From the NCBI RefSeq assembly GCF_003945325.1, contig NZ_AP019307.1, forward strand, positions 1,426,001-1,490,000: a DNA stretch of 64,000 nt. Reading direction: 5' to 3'. This document shows positions 1 through 7,756 of this stretch, piece by piece; position 1 is the first letter of the stretch; each line of letters starts with the position of its first letter. The translations under genes and the position numbers were made by a program. The DNA is from Nocardioides baekrokdamisoli (GTDB lineage Bacteria; Actinomycetota; Actinomycetes; Propionibacteriales; Nocardioidaceae). Below the pieces are notes generated by a model that saw only the letters and a program-made list of their open reading frames with translations, made no database searches and was not told the DNA's origin.

Positions 1-1304
1 ACACACCCTTCTTCGGCGCGCTGCGTCAGCAGCACCTCCCCGAGATCACGCCGATCATCGGGATCTCCTGGCTGATCCTGCTGTGGGGGTACGACCTCTA
101 CAGCCGTGAGACCTTCGAGCCCGCCAGCGACGAGCTGCGCCGGCTCTGCGAGGCGAGTTTCATCAGCGGTGGCCTGGTCGTGGTCGGGAACTACCTCGCC
201 CACCACCAGCTCTCCCGCGCCTTCTTCATGCTCGCGTACGGCATCGGGCTGGTCGGCCTCGTCCTGGGCCGTCTGGCGCTCCGTACCTTCTTGCATGCCT
301 CTCGCTCGCGCGGTCATTTCATGAAGCGCGTCGTGATCGCCGGCGGGTCCGATCAGGTGGACGAGGTCGCGGCCGTCTTCCGTCGCGAATCCTGGGTGGG
401 GTACGAGGTGCTCGGCGCATTGACGCCTACCGGTGTGGGCGCGACTCGTGGCGGTGTCCGGTCGTTGGGGCGGATCGATGACCTCGTGTCGGCAGTGGTC
501 ACGTCGGGTACGGACATCCTGTGCATCGCGGGCGGCGCGGGTGTGTCGGCGACCGCGCTTCGCGAGGTGATGTGGCAGTTGGAGCCGTACGGCGTCCAGA
601 TCGCTGTGGCTCCCACGATGACGGACATCGCCGCCGACCGGGTACGGATGCGGCCGATCGGCGGACTGCCACTGGTCCTGATGGACCCCGCTCGGTGGGC
701 GGACTCCTCCAGCGGAGCGAAGCGTGCCTTCGACGTCGTGGTCACCTCGTTGATCCTCTTTGCCATGTCCCCGGTGTTGGCGGTTGCTGCGTGGCGGATC
801 AGACGCTTCGACGGCGGCCCGATCATGTACCGCCAGCGGCGCATCGGCCTGGGTGGTCAGCCGTTCGACTGTCTGAAGTTCCGCACGATGGTCGTCGGTG
901 CGGAGACGATGAAGGCCGCCCTCGAGGCGGAGCACGGCTCGGACGGCATGCTCTTCAAACTCAAGGACGACCCGCGGGTCACGAAACCCGGCGCATGGCT
1001 GCGGAAGTACTCGATCGACGAACTCCCACAGTTGTTCAACGTCCTGCGCGGCGACATGAGCCTGGTCGGCCCACGTCCCCAGGTCGATGCCGAAGTCGCG
1101 ATGTATGACAACGGAATGGCACGACGGCTCAACGTACGCCCCGGCATGACCGGCCTCTGGCAGGTCTCCGGGCGCTCGGATCTGTCGTACGAGGACGCGC
1201 GGCGGCTCGACATCTACTACGTCGACAACTGGTCACTGGGCCAGGATCTGTCGATCTTGCGGCGGACTGTCCGTGCCGTCTTCGCCGGTCACGGCGCTTA
1301 CTAG
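1..1304 (+). CDS. Polyprenyl glycosylphosphotransferase (priming sugar-phosphate transferase), 5' end outside window
   Basis: This membrane enzyme starts glycan repeat-unit assembly by moving a sugar-1-phosphate from a nucleotide sugar to undecaprenyl phosphate. The frame is already open at base 3 and reads TPFFGALRQQ onward, so the true start lies upstream; about 433 residues are visible. The N-terminal part holds membrane segments and the sequence LLWGYDLYSRETF typical of the family. A Rossmann-like middle domain begins at KRVVIAGGSDQVDEV. The C-terminal bacterial sugar transferase domain has KFRTM, SIDELPQLFNVLRGDMS, VGPRP and RPGMTGLWQVSGR. The sugar specificity (galactose, glucose or another) cannot be read from sequence. 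It runs toward the leftward polysaccharide genes and is the likely first enzyme of that pathway. Confidence 0.93.
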   Translation, partial: TPFFGALRQQHLPEITPIIGISWLILLWGYDLYSRETFEPASDELRRLCEASFISGGLVVVGNYLAHHQLSRAFFMLAYGIGLVGLVLGRLALRTFLHASRSRGHFMKRVVIAGGSDQVDEVAAVFRRESWVGYEVLGALTPTGVGATRGGVRSLGRIDDLVSAVVTSGTDILCIAGGAGVSATALREVMWQLEPYGVQIAVAPTMTDIAADRVRMRPIGGLPLVLMDPARWADSSSGAKRAFDVVVTSLILFAMSPVLAVAAWRIRRFDGGPIMYRQRRIGLGGQPFDCLKFRTMVVGAETMKAALEAEHGSDGMLFKLKDDPRVTKPGAWLRKYSIDELPQLFNVLRGDMSLVGPRPQVDAEVAMYDNGMARRLNVRPGMTGLWQVSGRSDLSYEDARRLDIYYVDNWSLGQDLSILRRTVRAVFAGHGAY

Positions 1305-1319
1305 CCGCAGATGCGAGGC

Positions 1320-1545
1320 CTAGCGAGCATCCGTTAAGACACTCGCGCGATCACCCATTGTCGCCAAGCGACCCAGGCGTTTCGCGAGCCGATGAGACGG
1401 TCGCTCTGCGATCCAGAAGAAGAGCTCCGCGGCGATGGGCGAGGCCAGGAGCGTTAACACCAGGTGCACCAACAGGGGTGTGGTGGATCACCGCCAGGCC
1501 CTGTAGCGCGTCAAGGACATGGTTCGACTCACGCCAGCTTCCTAC
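1320..1545 (-). pseudogene. Remnant of an acyltransferase-3 (OafA/YrhL-like) C-terminus
   Basis: Between two convergent genes the minus strand encodes FFWIAERPSHRLAKRLGR and ends in a TAG stop at 1320-1322. A hydrophobic stretch followed by an E-[RK]-P-s motif is typical of the last membrane helix of acyltransferase-3 proteins. The preceding residues continue only if the frame shifts near 1475: the upstream frame reads LQGLAVIHHTP and is closed at 1546-1548, and the downstream frame is closed at 1488-1490. No start codon with a Shine-Dalgarno sequence is seen. It looks like the 3' remnant of a glycan O-acyltransferase gene decayed by frameshift. Family assignment rests on a short motif. Otherwise this 284-base gap holds nothing I recognise. 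Confidence 0.42.
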
Positions 1546-1588
1546 CTACCGGGCCGGTGTGCTCGGTCGCAACCGCCACACAGCTTTG

Positions 1589-2815
1589 TCACCAACCACG
1601 AACGAGCAGAATTTCCGAGACCACCAGAAGTACGAGCGACGCGGCGACGAGTGGGCGGTTACGTAACCCAACACCGCCGACCGTCATGGTCACGGCCTGC
1701 GATATCGCAAACGCCGCTAGGTACCCGGTGAAACTTGGATGCGCAAAGAGCACGGCGACCGTACCGGCGGAAACGATCATGTCGGCCGCGGCCTTTGCCA
1801 TCACAGTGCGTGCCATCCGGCGCGCGTTTACTTCCCGGAGGATCAGTGGAGCTGCCACGAGAGGACAAAGCCACCAGACGATGGCAACGCCGTACGAAGC
1901 GCCTCGAAACCCAGACGTGTGCAGAAGCAATGCAATCCCAGCTGCAACGGCTGCTGCCGACGTCAGGATCAGACTCGAGCGTCCCGTTACCCGACGCTCG
2001 GAGGCCCAGTTGTAGCGGACCAATAACACCGAGTTGACCGTGATGCCAACGAATGAGCTCCCAACCTTCGTGACAAGGAAGAGAGCTGTTGCCGCACCTG
2101 CGCGGATCCCGGAAATCGCCGTGATGTAGAGCGACGGAAAGACACTGCTCGTAATGACGCCGGCGGCCAGTGCGGTGGCTTGCAATCCCTGGCTATCCGC
2201 GTCCGGCGCGACGCCATCAGATGCGTCACGAGCACCGGACCGACTTCCGAAAGTTGCCAGCGCTCCGCACGTAGCAGCCCAGGCGATCGCGGGCGCCAAG
2301 CTCAGTCCCGATCGATCTACTCGCCAGGCGATCAGGGTCGCGATGAGCATCGACACGTTTGGAGCGATCGTGAGCGAAGCAAGCCACATTGGGCTGCCTT
2401 GACACGCCATTCGAACTGCCCCGACCCCAGCAATCGCGAGCGCGGCACCGCCCAATCCGAAGATCAACGCGACCTCGCCTCTGACGAAAAGGGAGTCAGA
2501 GGTGTGCCGCGAGACGGCGTTGGCACCGATGACTACTAGCGGCAGGGCGATCGAGAATCCGGCCGCGATGACAGCCCAGCGGCGCCACTGATCGAACCAG
2601 GGCCGGCCAACGGCCAGGAGATAGACGACTCCGATCACCACGCCCGCCAACGACGCGTTCCCGATCTGCAGACCGATTGCATACGCATCGGACGTCGAAA
2701 GCCCGAGCAACGGCGTGGCAGCTAAAGCGGCGGCCGCGGCGCCTTGCGACGCAAGAGTCGCCGCCATGACGCCGCCCAAGCGCAGGTTGACCCGTCCCAG
2801 TCTCTCCCTAAGCAC
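1589..2815 (-). CDS. Polysaccharide flippase-like multispanning membrane protein (Wzx/MOP type)
   Basis: A 408-residue, very hydrophobic protein with roughly a dozen predicted membrane segments, short charged loops and a positively charged N-terminus (VLRERLGRVNLRLGG). Length, topology and position next to glycosyltransferases and a polymerase fit a Wzx-type exporter that flips lipid-linked repeat units across the membrane. No short diagnostic motif exists for this fold, so the call leans on context. The GTG start overlaps the stop of the upstream glycosyltransferase by 8 bases, suggesting translational coupling; an internal ATG 16 codons later is an alternative. G+C content is visibly lower than in later parts of the window. 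Confidence 0.7.
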   Translation of the reverse strand: MLRERLGRVNLRLGGVMAATLASQGAAAAALAATPLLGLSTSDAYAIGLQIGNASLAGVVIGVVYLLAVGRPWFDQWRRWAVIAAGFSIALPLVVIGANAVSRHTSDSLFVRGEVALIFGLGGAALAIAGVGAVRMACQGSPMWLASLTIAPNVSMLIATLIAWRVDRSGLSLAPAIAWAATCGALATFGSRSGARDASDGVAPDADSQGLQATALAAGVITSSVFPSLYITAISGIRAGAATALFLVTKVGSSFVGITVNSVLLVRYNWASERRVTGRSSLILTSAAAVAAGIALLLHTSGFRGASYGVAIVWWLCPLVAAPLILREVNARRMARTVMAKAAADMIVSAGTVAVLFAHPSFTGYLAAFAISQAVTMTVGGVGLRNRPLVAASLVLLVVSEILLVRGW

Positions 2816-3914
2816 GGGTCAACCAGGTGTCTGCATGTAGCCGTCCATCAATGGCGGGCAACTGGCGAAGGATGCTCGACGCCGGTTCCGTATCGGCTAA
2901 GGCAGCACGCACGGCCGCCGTCGTCGACTGGCGGTCCGGCTGACTCAAGACCACATGCCCGTGTTCCAGAAGCCACGGAGCAATGCCTGTCTCCGTGGTC
3001 GTCACGATTCGGCAGCCATGGCTCAAAGCCTCCACGATCGGCAAGCCGACCTGCTCTCGCCAGCCTCCATCTCGCTCCGACAAGAGCACTAGGACCTTTG
3101 TGTGTCGCAAGACTTCGTGAACTTCGCCTCGTGGAGGGTCAATTCTGAGCGTCACTTCGGTTCGGCTCCGAGCCCACTCCGCGACCACGGCTTCAAGCGG
3201 GCCCTTCCCGAGAATGGCCAGTTCGGCATCCGGCTCTGCGGCCAAGACCCCGGGCCAGCACGCCATCAAGTTCTGGAGACCCTTACGGCGTTCGAACGCG
3301 CCAAGGAAGGTCACACGCGGGAGCCGCTCGTCGGGCAGATCGCATGCATCACAAACGGCTGACAACGCCGGAATCAGTGTGACTTCTGCTCGCGCCAGCG
3401 CCCTTGCATTGACAGCTCGGTAGAGCGCGGCGGCCTGATCAGTCCCGAATGCGATACGAGTACCGGAGGGGATGAGCCACCGGAATGCGAGCGCCGAAAC
3501 ACGTCGCGCGACCCACAGCGGAAGGTGGAGCCTGACGCGCAAGAAGTCGGCGACGTCAAAATTCTCGATTGCGTAATAGAGCACCCGAACTCGGCGGCGA
3601 CGCACGAGGGACGAGAGGCGTAGAACCGTCACATACAGCACGAGGGACGGCCAGTTTCGGATCGCCGCCGGCTCATTGAGTTCGACTAGCTCGTAGCCTC
3701 CTGTTGCCAAAGCCCAGGCCGTCTGGAGGCGAGTAAGCCTTCGGGCGCCGACGTCTACGGCAAGCTGTGCGTCGAAGTCATATCTGCGGAGCCTGTAGAT
3801 GAACGCGCCATCGGCGCCAGACTGTAGGCGTTCTAAGTGCGCAGTGCGTGCCTCATCAAAGACTCGAACCAACCTACGACGTGAAGGCAAGGCCGCCACC
3901 CCCGTCGAACGCAA
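2808..3914 (-). CDS. Glycosyltransferase family 4-like
   Basis: A 368-residue protein with the two-Rossmann GT-B layout. The C-terminal half carries RVTFLGAFERRKGLQNLM (the usual strand and helix opening the donor domain), AILGKGPL, and VGLPIVEALSHGCRIVTT, matching the GT4 E-x7-E-type nucleotide-sugar site. It probably adds one sugar to the lipid-linked repeat unit on the inner face of the membrane. The longest frame begins with TTG and overlaps the upstream polymerase gene by 41 bases; an in-frame GTG at 3897-3899 gives a shorter overlap and is equally plausible, as neither has a good ribosome binding site. It is followed by the flippase gene with an 8-base overlap. Donor and acceptor are unknown. 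Confidence 0.82.
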   Translation of the reverse strand: MRSTGVAALPSRRRLVRVFDEARTAHLERLQSGADGAFIYRLRRYDFDAQLAVDVGARRLTRLQTAWALATGGYELVELNEPAAIRNWPSLVLYVTVLRLSSLVRRRRVRVLYYAIENFDVADFLRVRLHLPLWVARRVSALAFRWLIPSGTRIAFGTDQAAALYRAVNARALARAEVTLIPALSAVCDACDLPDERLPRVTFLGAFERRKGLQNLMACWPGVLAAEPDAELAILGKGPLEAVVAEWARSRTEVTLRIDPPRGEVHEVLRHTKVLVLLSERDGGWREQVGLPIVEALSHGCRIVTTTETGIAPWLLEHGHVVLSQPDRQSTTAAVRAALADTEPASSILRQLPAIDGRLHADTWLTRA

Positions 3915-5112
3915 CCGTGGGGGCGCGCTCTCTCGCCCGAACGGTCACCGCCATGCCGAGCAGGAACCAGATCAGGGGACCGAACTGCGTAATGAGCGCC
4001 ACGGTTCCAAGAACCGGAAGCTCAGCAATGAGGATCAGGTCGAGCGTCGAGGCCCGGCGCCGAGCAACCCGCACGAGCGGCGGCCCAAAAACAAATAGCA
4101 CGCCGACTGCGATTACCCATCCGTAGTTGGCGGCGATATACAAGAACGTATCGTCGATCGAGGCGGACCCGCGATAGTACGGAGCCCCATTAACGACGAG
4201 GGTGTTGTTTGCGAAGCCGAAGGCGTGGAGATCAGGTATCAGCGAGGAGAAGATGTTCGAGCGGTAGTTGGTACTCGCTTGAATATCGGCACTACTCGTA
4301 GTCGACACCTGCAACAGGGTCGGCACCAGTCCGACGACAAGTCCGGTTGTCACGAGACCCGCAACGACGCGCGCGCCAGCGCCGAGGTCAGCCTTGACGA
4401 AAAGAATGAGCACCAACGCCAGGCCCGCAGCCAGGATAGGTCCGCGGCTGAGAGTCGACGCGACCCCACAAACGACGACCACCGTCATCAACGCCCGCAA
4501 GCCAATCCTGCCCTTGCCATGCCAGATCAACGGAATCGCAGCCACCAGCGCGCCACCTAGCGCGATTGGGTGGCCCCACGTGGCGGAACTCCGAGCAGCG
4601 CCTCCGCGATAGAAGACCGTCGCCCATTGGTTTTGTGCCGGAACTGGTCCTTGCAAATTGGCAAACGGCTGCCAGCCGGCAACGTATTGGATGACAGCAA
4701 AGAGAGCCAACGCCGTGAATAGGACGCACAACAACCTCGCGACCCAATCCGTCCCCGGTACGTCAGCCATCGCGCGACCGAAGACATACGCAGGGAGCCA
4801 CTGTAAGAGCATCTCCGCCCACATCGACTGCGACCCTTGTCCAAACCAAAAGACGACCGTAGCTAGGACGAACAGCCCGGCAAGTACCGCGTCCGTCCGA
4901 GCCGGCACGATCCGTCGTCGCAGGATCGACGGCGCGAAAATGATCGCGGCCAGGGTGACAGGCGGCAAATACGCACCGATCTTGAGGCCAACCCAATGAG
5001 GCACTGCTACGAAGATGACGAGCCATGCAGCACTAGCGACGCGCGGATCCAGGACAAGCAGTAACGGAACGAGCACGAGCAGGAACGGGATCGCGAGTAG
5101 AGCCGTCGTCAT
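3874..5112 (-). CDS. O-antigen ligase/polymerase-like membrane protein (Wzy type)
   Basis: A 412-residue protein with about ten to twelve hydrophobic segments. A long hydrophilic loop in the second half (from VSTTSSADIQASTNYRS to YRGSASIDDTFLYI) is followed by further helices, as in the Wzy/WaaL superfamily. The segment STLSRGPILAAGLALVL resembles the conserved SRG-containing helix of the O-antigen ligase/polymerase domain. The likely role is polymerisation of flipped repeat units on the outer face of the membrane, consistent with a flippase and several glycosyltransferases in the same operon. The ATG overlaps the stop of the upstream GT2 gene in an ATGA, implying coupled translation. Confidence 0.82.
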   Translation of the reverse strand: MTTALLAIPFLLVLVPLLLVLDPRVASAAWLVIFVAVPHWVGLKIGAYLPPVTLAAIIFAPSILRRRIVPARTDAVLAGLFVLATVVFWFGQGSQSMWAEMLLQWLPAYVFGRAMADVPGTDWVARLLCVLFTALALFAVIQYVAGWQPFANLQGPVPAQNQWATVFYRGGAARSSATWGHPIALGGALVAAIPLIWHGKGRIGLRALMTVVVVCGVASTLSRGPILAAGLALVLILFVKADLGAGARVVAGLVTTGLVVGLVPTLLQVSTTSSADIQASTNYRSNIFSSLIPDLHAFGFANNTLVVNGAPYYRGSASIDDTFLYIAANYGWVIAVGVLFVFGPPLVRVARRRASTLDLILIAELPVLGTVALITQFGPLIWFLLGMAVTVRARERAPTVAFDGGGGLAFTS

Positions 5113-5960
5113 AGCGCGCTCCAGTCGGAGCCCGTGGAGCGCGCCTCACGCCAGCCGCGGATCGCATCGCGCACAGGACCGATTCCGTTTCCACGAAGCA
5201 GATTGCTGAGAACGTTTCGAACGATAAGCGCAGGGACACTGAAGGTTCGGCGCAGCCAACCAGCCCACCTGGAATAGAACATCTGAAGGTTGCGCGCCTG
5301 GTAATAGGCGGGCGTTCCGTTGGTCGTCTGCGAGGCAACCGCTCCGGGCACCGACAGCACCTCCCACCCTCCAGCGCGAAGACGGACGTGGAATTCCAGT
5401 TCCTCGACATACATGAAGAAGGCCTCGCTCATCCCGGCGCCATAAGCGTCAAGGCGATACATCACCGCCGCGCCGTCCAACCAGTCCCTCGCGACGACGT
5501 GCGCACCACCCAACGACTGCCGATAGTGTCTCGGGAGGCCGAGAATCCGGGTGAATCCACCCCCTGCCGACCACAAGGGACCATCCAAGGCCCCCTGCCG
5601 CAGGATCGGCCCAACTGCGGCAGCGCGCGGCCGCTCCACCAAAGTCCGCGACAACCGGTCGAGCGCCCCATCGGCAAAACGGACCTCATGCGTTGCGACG
5701 AGCGCGTACCGAAGGCCCAAGTCCATCAATAGACGTGTCCCTGTGTTGACCGCCGCTCCATACCCGCGGTTAGGAACGGTAACCAATCGGACCGCCGACG
5801 GAAGGAGTCTCCTCAGGTCGCTGGCGAGCCCCGCATCCTCGCTGTTGTCGACTAGGACCAAGTGTTCGGGAAGCACACCACTCTCCAGGATGTCCCCGAC
5901 CGTGTCGAGCACATCTGGGAAATGCCGATGGTGCACGACGACCGCTCCGACCTCACGCAT
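5109..5960 (-). CDS. Glycosyltransferase family 2 (rhamnosyltransferase-like)
   Basis: A 283-residue GT-A fold protein. The N-terminus AVVVHHRHFPDVLDTV and LVLVDNSEDAG form the nucleotide-binding start of a GT2 domain, VPNRGYGAAVNTG is the usual N-x-G-x-g-x-x-N stretch, and FFMYVEELEFHVRLRAGG is the C-terminal E-[DE]-motif region. A longer frame exists upstream, but its first 65 residues look like out-of-frame translation of the neighbour. The ATG at 5958-5960 starts the domain and overlaps the upstream gene's stop by 8 bases. Its own TGA overlaps the polymerase ATG by 4 bases. Donor sugar is unknown; similar proteins are often rhamnosyltransferases. Confidence 0.86.
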   Translation of the reverse strand: MREVGAVVVHHRHFPDVLDTVGDILESGVLPEHLVLVDNSEDAGLASDLRRLLPSAVRLVTVPNRGYGAAVNTGTRLLMDLGLRYALVATHEVRFADGALDRLSRTLVERPRAAAVGPILRQGALDGPLWSAGGGFTRILGLPRHYRQSLGGAHVVARDWLDGAAVMYRLDAYGAGMSEAFFMYVEELEFHVRLRAGGWEVLSVPGAVASQTTNGTPAYYQARNLQMFYSRWAGWLRRTFSVPALIVRNVLSNLLRGNGIGPVRDAIRGWREARSTGSDWSAL

Positions 5961-6939
5961 AGGCGCTCCACTGCGAGCGGTGGGCCTTGGCGTGCGCCAA
6001 GCCGATCGGATATCCGCACATCTTGGCAACGTCTCCAATGGCGACAACCACAGGCACGAGCGCCAGCGCCAGCATCCATCGGGCACCGAAGACGCCCCGC
6101 CGTGCAAACACCCTCGCAGCGAACTTCCGACTGTAGATCGACCCAAGGACAGCAAGCAGGAGCAACCAGTACACCGAAACGGCTACCGAAAGAGCGACGA
6201 GCGCAGCCCCGACGGCGTAAGCCGTGTAACGCGCCGCGTGTCGACGGCGCCAAAGACCGGCTTTCCCGTCACCGCGCGCATACCGAAAATACTGTTTGAA
6301 GTACGCCGAAAACGTGCCTCTGGCATCCCAACGAGCAATGGCTCCCGGAGCAAATTCGAATCGCGCGCCGACCTTCTTCAGCATGAGATCAAGCACGAGA
6401 TCTTCACAGTAGTCGAGCCATTCGGGATATCCGCCGACGCTCTTCAGGATCGAGGTCCTGAAGATGACGGAGCGACTCGATGGGAGGAATGATTTTGGAT
6501 CAATCTCAGCAAGCAGCGGAGTGATCGTTACCCCGATCACCGACTGCTTGAAACTCCCCGGGAGCGGCTCGAAGAAGCCCGCCACAACGTCAACGTCTGG
6601 CGCAGTACCGTTCGCTAGTTCCTTGAGCCACGTTGGATCAAGAGAATTCCCGGCGTCCGTGACCGCGACCCACGAAGCTTCGCACTCTGCCAGAGCGATG
6701 TTGCGGCCGCGGGATATCGAAGCCCCGTGGGAAACGATCACTTGGACTTCGAGATCGCTAACCTCGGCCCACTCGCGCAACGCCTCGACGGTGCCGTCGT
6801 CTGAGCCTGCGTCAACGATAACCACTTGTGAAGGGCGAAACTCCTGCGCATCGATGGAACGCAGAAAGGAATGTATCGAACCCGCTTCGTTGTAGACCGT
6901 TGTCAACAGGGCAACCCTCGGGATCTGTTCAACTGACAC
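5953..6939 (-). CDS. Glycosyltransferase family 2 with C-terminal membrane segments
   Basis: A protein of about 328 residues. The GT2 domain starts at RVALLTTVYNEAGS, followed by VIVDAGSDDGT and a metal-site stretch VAVTDAGNSLDPTWL. The C-terminal third has hydrophobic segments (AVGAALVALSVAVSVYWLLL), so it is probably membrane-attached. Three in-frame GTG codons lie near the 5' end, at 6972, 6951 and 6939. The GTG at 6939 is preferred because GGAGG sits five bases upstream and the catalytic domain starts directly after it. It overlaps the preceding glycosyltransferase gene by 11 bases. It likely adds a sugar in the same repeat-unit pathway; specificity is unknown. Confidence 0.84.
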   Translation of the reverse strand: MSVEQIPRVALLTTVYNEAGSIHSFLRSIDAQEFRPSQVVIVDAGSDDGTVEALREWAEVSDLEVQVIVSHGASISRGRNIALAECEASWVAVTDAGNSLDPTWLKELANGTAPDVDVVAGFFEPLPGSFKQSVIGVTITPLLAEIDPKSFLPSSRSVIFRTSILKSVGGYPEWLDYCEDLVLDLMLKKVGARFEFAPGAIARWDARGTFSAYFKQYFRYARGDGKAGLWRRRHAARYTAYAVGAALVALSVAVSVYWLLLLAVLGSIYSRKFAARVFARRGVFGARWMLALALVPVVVAIGDVAKMCGYPIGLAHAKAHRSQWSAYA

Positions 6940-7753
6940 GGGGGCCTCCACCAACGGCTCGATCAGCCTCACGCATGGTCCGCCCCCGGGGCCCGATCGG
7001 AATCAAGCAATAGGGATGGGAGGCGTAGAATTTGACGGCACTCGAGAATTCAATCTTCCAAATCGCGGATGACCGCTCGTGGACGGTGGCCCGGCTCCAG
7101 CCGTGAGTCACCTTGACGTCGCCGAGCACCTCGGTTCGAATTCCCTTATTCAACGCTCGCAGGCAAATGTCAGAATCCTCGTAATAGATGAAGAACTGCT
7201 CGTTCCAGCCACCGATCTCGTCGAACACTTCGCGCGTAGCAAAGACCGCCGCACCCATAACCCAAACGACATTTTCGATGCCACTACTGATGACACGACT
7301 GTACTTTTGGTTGGCTCTGGACGACGGCCTGAACATGTGGGCCAACTTGCGGTGGGGATACGGCGCTCCTCGGCCGTTCTCCTGTGGTGAGCCATCAACG
7401 TTGACGAGCTGGGGGGCAACGAGGCGCCTGCCCCCAGCAGCGCGCTCAGCCAGCGCACGTACCGCAGGCTGCTGGATCGCGACGTCTGGATTGACGAAGC
7501 CCAATACTGACCCGCTAGCAGCGCGCGCCCCAACATTGTTAGCCCCAGAAAATCCGAGGTTTGTTTCGAGCCTGATCACCCGAGCACCAAGGTCGCGTGC
7601 GACCTGAGCCGAGTCGTCGGTCGACGCGTTGTCTACGACGATCCACTCTGCGCTGCCGTCCCAACCGCTCCAGTATTCGAGGAGTGCGGCGCGGCTGTTG
7701 AAGGTGACCGTAATGATGCTGACAGTCGGCTCGTCAGCGTCCGCCCAGTTCAA
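6929..7753 (-). CDS. Glycosyltransferase family 2 (rhamnosyltransferase-like)
   Basis: A 274-residue single-domain GT2 enzyme. SIITVTFNS and WIVVDNASTDDS form the UDP/dTDP-sugar binding region, LETNLGFSGANNVG is the conserved N-x-G-f-x-x-x-N stretch, FVNPDV carries the DxD-equivalent, and FFIYYEDSDICLRALNKG is the acceptor-side ED motif seen in dTDP-rhamnosyltransferases. The reading frame starts with TTG, and AGGA seven bases upstream supports that codon. Three bases separate it from the stop of the BY-kinase gene, so the two are probably cotranscribed and this may be the first repeat-unit transferase translated after the chain-length regulator. Confidence 0.87.
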   Translation of the reverse strand: MNWADADEPTVSIITVTFNSRAALLEYWSGWDGSAEWIVVDNASTDDSAQVARDLGARVIRLETNLGFSGANNVGARAASGSVLGFVNPDVAIQQPAVRALAERAAGGRRLVAPQLVNVDGSPQENGRGAPYPHRKLAHMFRPSSRANQKYSRVISSGIENVVWVMGAAVFATREVFDEIGGWNEQFFIYYEDSDICLRALNKGIRTEVLGDVKVTHGWSRATVHERSSAIWKIEFSSAVKFYASHPYCLIPIGPRGRTMREADRAVGGGPRVS

Positions 7754-7756
7754 CTT

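Noticed and set aside
1358..1666. Rightward frame after the priming transferase.
   Set aside because: It lacks a ribosome binding site and overlaps the flippase 3' end. The minus strand in this gap instead shows an acyltransferase-like remnant.
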